Positions 57,778 through 64,000 of a DNA stretch of 64,000 nt are shown one piece after another. The position numbers and the translations under genes were made by a program. Under the pieces are notes generated by a model. The model did no database searches and had not been told where the DNA came from. It saw only the letters and a program-made list of their open reading frames with translations. Position 1 is the first letter of the stretch. Each line of letters opens with the position of its first letter. This DNA is from Henckelia pumila. Taxonomy: Eukaryota; Streptophyta; Magnoliopsida; Lamiales; Gesneriaceae. The DNA is taken from positions 72,997,442-73,061,441 of the forward strand of contig NC_133122.1 in NCBI RefSeq assembly GCF_033568475.1, read 5' to 3'.

Positions 57778-60700
57778 TCAAAAATACAAAGCAAACAACT
57801 CAGGATATTCTGCTCGCATACGACTCTCAGTTTCCCAAGTTGCTTCTTCAACGCCTCGGCGCTGCCACTGTACCATCACAAGTGGTATAGTCTTGTTCCG
57901 AAGAACTTTCTCCTTCCTGTCTAGGATACAGATTGGTCGTTCAACAAAAGACAGATCTGGCTCTAGCTGAATATCATTAGACTGAATCACATGAGATTCA
58001 TCAGCTATGTACTGTCGAAGCAACGACACATGAAAAACATTGTGTATACTGGAAAGAGATGGCGGCAAAGCCAAACGATAAGCAACATCTCCGATCTTCT
58101 CCAGTATCTGGAAAGGCCCAACGTAACGAGGAGACAACTTGCCTTTCACACCGAATCTCATCACCTTCCTGAAAGGTGATACTCGCAGAAAAAAATATTC
58201 ACCAGGCTCAAACTGAAGTGGCCTGCGGCGAATATTCGCATAACTGACTTGTCTATCTTGAGCAACTTTGATCCTATACTTGATCAAATCTACCTTGTCT
58301 ACAATCTGCTGCACCAATTCAGGACCCTCGACTTGCCGTTCCCCGACTTCATCCCAGAATAACGGAGTACGACACCGTCGACCATACAATGCCTCGAAAG
58401 GTGCCATATCAATACTACGATGATAACTGTTATTGTAGGCAAATTCAATCAAAGGTAACTGATCCTGCCAAGATAAACCAAAGTCCATGACAGAAGAACG
58501 TAGCATATCCTCCAGCGTACGAATAGTGCGCTCTGACTGCCCATCAGTCTCCGGATGATACGCAGTGCTCAAACTCAGAGTGGTACCCAACGCCTGCTGA
58601 AAACTACCCCAAAAACGTGAAGTAAATCGCGGATCTCTATCACTGACGATACTCACTGGAATCCTATGTAATCGCACAATCTCCTGGATATATAAGCGTG
58701 CCATGCGATCATAAGAATACTCCCGGTTATAAGGAATGAAATGTGCTGATTTTGTCAAACGGTCAACGACAACCCAGATAGCATCACACTGACGTGAAGT
58801 CATAGGCAAGTGGGTAACAAAATCCATAGTCACGTGCTCCCACTTCCATTCGGGAATCTCAAGATTCTACAGTAATCCACCTGGTCTTTGATGTTCAGCC
58901 TTGACCTGTTGACAAACCAAACATCTCGAAACAAATTGATACGCACTTCGCTTCATCCCCTTCCACCAGAATCTAGTTCGCAAGTCCTTATACATTTTCA
59001 TACTTCCAGGATGAACTGATAATCGACTCCTGTGAGCTTGAGATAGAATATCATTCCCGAACTCCACAACATTAGGTACAACCACTCTATTGGATAGGCA
59101 CAATAAACCATCTGCCTGAAAATGGAATCCAGATGTATTAACTCCATTGGCTAGACGTGACAATCGCTGAGTCTTAACATCAGATATCTGAGCATTTCTG
59201 ATCCGAGAATACAATGCTGGCTCAGATAGAATAGTATACAAACGAATCCCATTCCTCCCTTTCTTGTGCTGGAGCGTAAAACTCAATGAACAGCACTCTT
59301 GAATCATATGAGATATTTCATTAGTCTGAAGTGCAGACAGTCTCATCTGCCGACTCAAGGCATCAGCAGTAAGATTAGTAGAACCTGGATGATATTTGAT
59401 TTCACAATCATAATCCTTCAGGAGATCCATCCAGCATCTCTGTCGCATATTCAACTCTGCCTGAGTGAATAAATACTTCAAACTCTTGTGATCCGTAAAT
59501 ATCTCAAATTTCTCGCCATAAAGATAATGTCTCCAAATCTTGAGCGCAAATACAATGGCGGATAACTCGAGATCATGCACTGGATAATTACTCTCATGCG
59601 ACTTCAACTGTCGAGAAGCATAGGAAATAACATGTCCATGCTGTGTCAAAACACATCCTTACCCCTGACCAGAGGCATCAGTATAGACAACATAACCTCC
59701 TGATCCAGAAGGTAGAGCTAGCACAGGTGCAGTAGTAAGACGTGTACGCAGCTCGTGAAACAACTCCTCACAATCCGAGGACCAAATGAAGGTAACATCT
59801 TTCCGAGTAAGCTGAGTCAAAGGCCTGGCCAACTGTAAAAAATTCTCGATGAACCGACGGTAATATCCCGCTAGACCCAAGAAACTACGAATCTCAGCAA
59901 CCGTTGTCGGACGAGACCAGTTCAGCACTGCCTCTATCTTACTAGGATCAACAGATATCCCTTCACTCGAAATCACATGACCGAGAAATACTACCCGATC
60001 AAGCCAGAATTCACACTTGCTCAATTTCGCATATAGCTGCTTATCTCGTAACGTCTGTAGAACAATCCTCAAATGTTGTGCATGCTCATCCTTTTCATGA
60101 GAATAAACAAGAATAACATCTATGAAGACGATGACAAATCTATCCAGATAATCTCGAAATACCTGATTCATCAGATTCATAAAGACTGCCGGTGCATTTG
60201 TCAAACCGAATGGCATCACCAGAAACTCATAATGCCCGTATCTGGTCCTGAAAGCAGTCGTAGATATATCTGAGTCTCGTACCCGCATCTGATGGTATCC
60301 AGATCTAAGATCTATCTTCGAATAAACAGAAGTACCCTGTAGTTGATCGAACAGATCATCAATCCGCGGCAAAGGATACTTATTCTTGATGGTGACACGA
60401 TTTAACTGCCTGTAATCAATACATAATCGCATCGATCCATCCTTTTTCTTGACAAACAAAACAGGTGCTCCCCACGGAGAAACACTCGGACGAATATATC
60501 CCTTATCAAGCAGATCTTGCAACTGCTGTTTCAATTCCCTCATCTCTGATGGTGCCAGACGATAAGGTGCTTGGGATATAGGCGTAGTTCCTGGTACTAG
60601 ATCAATACCAAATTCAACCTCTCGAACCGGAGGAAAACCAGGAATCTCATCAGGGAATACGTGAGGAAACTCGCTGACAATCGGTAGCTGATCAATACCC

Positions 60701-62262
60701 GGACTACTCGCAGACATATCAACCGCATAGATGAGGTAGCCCTCCCCACCTGACTCCAAGACATGACATGCCTTCAGAGCCGAAACAAGTGGCATCGGAG
60801 GTCGCGCACCCTCACCATAAAAGTACCAGCTATCACCCTCAACGGGATGAAACTGTACCAGACGCTGATAACAATCCACAGTAGCGTGATACAAAGTCAG
60901 CATATCTATTCCCAAAATACAATCAAAATCCGTCATCGCTAATATCATCAAATTAGCCGATAACACATTACCCTCAAATTCCAGAAGGCAACCCATCACT
61001 AGACGCTTAGTTACTACTTCCTGCTTTAACGGAGTAGATACAACTAAATCCATATCTAATGATACGTAAGGTAATCTATGTCTCTTAACGAAGCGACTAG
61101 AAATAAAGGAATGCGATGCTCCAGTATCAATTAATACAAGTGCAGGAATACCACATAACAAGAAGTTACCTGCCAACATGCGATCGCTTCCCTCAGTAGC
61201 CTGCTCCTGAGACAGAGCAAACACCTGCCCTTGAGTCTGGGGACGAAAACCAGAAGAACTCTGTGGTGCTGGCTGCTGACGTGGAAAAGTAGAAGCCTGA
61301 GATCCAACCTGGGATCCCGATCCACTAGCAGAACCCATGCGCTGAGGACAATCTCTCCGCAGATGTCCCTGCTGACCACAAATATAACAAGCCCCAGTAG
61401 CTCTCCGACTTGAAGCTGCAGGATGCTTCCCACCACAGTGGCTACAAAACTCCTCCTTCTTCTTCTTTTTCCCAAAGCGGAATGTACCTCGTGAACCACG
61501 AGAACCAGACGAAGTAGTAGGAGTAGAAGAAGACGTAGGTACAGATGGCACAACAGATTGAGCTCGAGGCTCAACAAATCCACTAGGCTGTGCTGGCATC
61601 ATCAACTGTCTACGCCTGTTGCTGGTCTCCACAAGACGGCAACGGTTCACCAAAGTCTCATAAGACACCGGGTCATCATAGACGACAACCTGTGCGTAGA
61701 TATCTTGGTTCAGGCCTTGCAGAAAGATATCATACTTCGACGCATCACTCGCATTGATATGAGGACTGAAAGGTAGCAGATCAAGAAATCGCTGCTGATA
61801 CTGATCAATAGTCATTGATCCTTGCCTCAAAGTAAGCAACTCCATAGATCGTGCTTGGCGAACAGCCGGAGGAAAATATAATTTCTGAAACTCCCGACAA
61901 AAATCCCCCAAAGTCACCTGTCCTCTCTCAGTACGTGCCTGAGCAACCTTGGCATCCCACCAAAAACGTGCTCTATCCTCTAGAACGAATTCTAAAACTT
62001 TCAGTTTCTGCTCCTCAGTACACTCGAAAGCTCGGAACGTGCTCTCAAGTTTAGACATCCAGCTTCTAGCTTGTTCAGGATTCTCGCCTCCCACTAAGGG
62101 TTTCGGTCCTACCTGCATGAACTTATTAATAGTATAGCGACGTTGACCCTCATGAGGACGATGTTGATCATCCTGATGATGATGGCGACGATGATGATGA
62201 CCACCTCCCTGGCCAACACTACCGTGACTCTCGTCAGCCATATCCTGAAAAGAATTGCACAT
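57778..62262 (-). pseudogene. Gypsy E gag-pol, one frame with two stops
   Basis: The start is ATG 62262 or 62241 ([14 protein letters not shown]). Gag follows with [20 protein letters not shown] and FYFP-like motifs, then a CCHC knuckle, [14 protein letters not shown] (about 61344-61390). Protease is [12 protein letters not shown] (about 61105-61140). RT has [20 protein letters not shown] and FIDVILVYS. RNase H begins YTDASGQG, and [14 protein letters not shown] follows the first stop. The integrase HHCC region has [16 protein letters not shown] and [12 protein letters not shown]. The integrase core has [13 protein letters not shown] and HPETDGQSERT, and a chromodomain-like end stops at 57778. 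Nonsense codons are TAA at 59659-59661 and TAG at 58867-58869, with no frameshift. The second aspartate of the RT box is valine (codon 60115-60117), so reverse transcription should fail. Confidence 0.94.
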
Positions 62263-62330
62263 TAAAATCCCAAATGCGCAAGAATTACTCAAGACTAAAC
62301 TAAATCCCAAGTACTAATCCCAAAATCTAA

Positions 62331-62346
62331 CCATGCTCTGATACCA
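62331..62346 (-). other. Primer-binding site of Gypsy E
   Basis: The plus-strand CCATGCTCTGATACCA is the complement of TGGTATCAGAGCATGG, a tRNA-iMet-type site. It lies 4 bp inside the 5' LTR. Confidence 0.9.
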
Positions 62347-62350
62347 AAAA

Positions 62351-63802
62351 TGTAGTGACCCAGCATGGAATCACCTACTAACTGGCAACTAATAGCATGC
62401 ATTAAACTTAATACAGCAAAATACTTAACAGAGTAAAAACGTGCGGAAACTTAACCATAATTTACATATCAGCTTAGTAATATAATTCAGGCTTAAATCT
62501 ATAGAGATACAATCATATCGAAATTCTTAATAGTAAACATTATACAGCTAATAAATCATGCTGTATAAAAACTTTCAAAGCTCCTGCTCCCTAGTCCTGC
62601 CTTGAACTACCAGTTCCGTCCATCCTGCGACCTGCCCCATGGAATAGGGTGTCCAAGATAACAACTAGGATATGAGCGCTACGCCCAGTACATAGACATG
62701 AGTAAACATATGTATATAATGCATGCAACATGATGACTGGTACAGGGTCATCTGAAAAGTCATGCTCAGAACCGGCGCCATATGAGTGCTGCCACCGCAC
62801 GGATCAACCTTTGGGTGCAACCACACTCGTCTAGTACACCAGAGTAGGCAGACATAAATGCCCCCGCCGTCGCGGTACTCTCAGTAATAGACTATCGAGT
62901 ATAGAGTTGAGCGGCTCTATAATCAGGTATAACAAGGAATAGGCTCAACGTGTATATGCACATGACATATGAGTATAGAAAACGGTAAATCATACATCAT
63001 GCCATATAATAATGCCAAATAAATGCAACATATAAACATGTGTACTCGCTGGCAATCTCAGTCAATGTGTACGTACCTCTTGGCTAGTTCAAGTAAAGTA
63101 GATCCTAGGTTCCAAGCCTATATTCAAAAGTTCACCGTATCACTACACAAGTTCTATAAGCCTTAACTAAGCTAATAAGTACTCCCAAAACTTAAATCGA
63201 TTCCCGGACCATACCTTCGTCCGAAGTAAGCCCTTTGAAGTCGCTAGTCCCGGATGACTATAACCATACCTTGGTTATTTCAGAACCTCTATTATAACCG
63301 ATAGGGCCCTCAAGTGTATATCTCATACTATATAACTGAAGAAGGAAACTCGGGAATTCGTAATTGAAAATGAACTCTGAACGGCCCTATTTATAGCCAA
63401 ATTTCTCGGCCAGGATCGGAACTTCCGATTTCGGGATCGGAGCTTTCGATCCAGCTCATTGCGTGCATGTCTGCCACGCTAGGATCGGAACTTCCGATCT
63501 ACGATCGGAGCTTCCGATCTGCTCTATGATCGATACTTGTCAAAACTCGCGACTGAGTCATCGATCATTTCTGGCAGCTGGGGATCGGAACTTCCGTTCC
63601 AGGATCGGAGCTTCCGTTCCGATCGGAGCTTACTATCCAGGATCGGAGCTTACTATCTGGGATCGGAGCTTACTATCCGGCCCAAAATTAAAAAGCCCAA
63701 ATTTTACTTCTGAAGTCCAATAACACTCCGAAATTGGTTAAATACCAACCCTTAATCATGTTTAACATATTATTATCTTAAAATGGTTTCTGGGTTACTA
63801 CA
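62351..63802 (-). repeat. 5' LTR of Gypsy E (1452 bp)
   Basis: It matches 56245-57658 along its whole length with few substitutions. It has one additional 38-bp piece in the GATCGGAGCTT repeat cluster (63600-63660). Confidence 0.95.
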
Positions 63803-63807
63803 TGGCC

Positions 63808-64000
63808 TCTATCTTGTTCATATTGAAGTTCATCACAAAACCGTCAAACGATGAAGGAAGTGATAGAAGCAACAAGTCCGCGCTAAGTTCATGCTCCAAA
63901 GTCAAGTCGAGTGTTACCAACTTTTCAATGAGCCCAATCATGTGTACCCCATGCTCACGGACCGAAGTCCCATCTCGCATGCGGCTCGTCATGAGCTCTC
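63808..64000 (-). pseudogene. Copia B gag, upstream part (partial)
   Basis: Minus-strand coding includes HGVHMIGLIEKLVTLD, LSADLLLLSLPSSFDGFVMN and NMNKIEAM, typical of Copia gag (UBN2 family). Coding joins 56239 once Gypsy E is taken out. The gene starts beyond the window. Confidence 0.85.

Larger units (their letters stand above)
56245..63802 (-). mobile_element. Ty3/gypsy chromovirus-type element E
   Basis: This 7.56-kb minus-strand element is complete, with two LTRs (1414 and 1452 bp), a primer site, one gag-pol frame and a polypurine tract. It is flanked by a perfect 5-bp duplication TGGCC inside Copia B. LTR copies differ by a 38-bp unit and a small number of substitutions seen by eye. 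It is therefore the youngest layer of the nest. The C-terminal [18 protein letters not shown] segment is chromodomain-like. Confidence 0.96.
51029..64000 (-). mobile_element. Ty1/copia element B (Angela-like), interrupted by Gypsy E; runs off the window
   Basis: Minus-strand element with a 1.88-kb 3' LTR on the left, then RNase H, RT, integrase, protease and gag reading rightwards. It is split at 56244/63803 by Gypsy E, and gag continues at 63808-64000. The 5' LTR lies beyond the window. Large LTRs, together with CHYCKKPGHWKRNC and the order of pol, resemble Angela/BARE-type Copia; lineage is inferred. Confidence 0.92.

Noticed and set aside
20399..62310. Possible endogenous pararetrovirus (caulimovirus) sequences, because of RT and RNase H
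   Set aside because: All RT regions sit with integrase, LTRs and retrotransposon gag. No movement-protein or coat-protein motifs were seen.

Overview
The window is nuclear DNA of a flowering plant, probably a eudicot and possibly an asterid (the lineage guess is low confidence). It is AT-rich and packed with plant-type transposable elements: Ty1/copia and Ty3/gypsy retrotransposons with initiator-tRNA-Met primer-binding sites, hAT, CACTA-like, Mutator-type and Tourist-type DNA elements, a SINE and a TRIM. It holds one intact-looking, intron-rich host gene. There are no rRNA genes, tRNA genes, CRISPR arrays or bacterial features.

Left part (1-17.7 kb). An LTR fragment (1-769) sits in a decayed Copia element (770-3817, family A). 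Next come a CACTA-like terminus, a Copia gag scrap, and a two-exon remnant of a calcineurin-B-like gene resembling CBL4/SOS3 (7289-7576). A Tnt1-like Copia element with both LTRs follows (7917-12939), then a TRIM (13051-13402), a perfect 58-bp-armed palindrome (15491-15607), a broken RPA70-like (DUF223) OB-fold gene (about 15750-17058) and a SINE with a 12-bp target duplication (17364-17654).

Middle (17.7-35.1 kb). A decayed Ac-like hAT transposon (17680-30859, imperfect 8-bp target duplication) is itself interrupted by a 10-kb chromovirus-type Gypsy element (17793-27770, TSD GGTCC). The composite ends 135-142 bp upstream of the start codon of the host gene. That gene (31002-35108, 14 exons, 455 codons) encodes a secretory or endomembrane coiled-coil protein with a C-terminal membrane anchor, in the family of Arabidopsis AT4G31340/AT2G24420.

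Right part (35.1-64 kb). A Tourist-like MITE, a half-deleted SIRE-like Copia element (36943-41417), several hAT-like and CACTA-like termini and a Mutator-type foldback MITE with a perfect 9-bp TSD come first. Then a three-level nest follows: Copia A2 (about 47.2-51.0 kb) is cut by Copia B (51029 to beyond 64000, minus strand), which is cut by Gypsy E (56245-63802, TSD TGGCC). All large elements carry nonsense codons or frameshifts, and two also have a substituted reverse-transcriptase catalytic aspartate.

The genes form no operon or pathway. The biology here is the insertion history, the decay pattern of silenced elements, and the likely effect of the composite insertion on the one host gene. 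I found no convincing undescribed system. The items most worth follow-up are the upstream insertion, the palindrome and the captured or relic host gene pieces.
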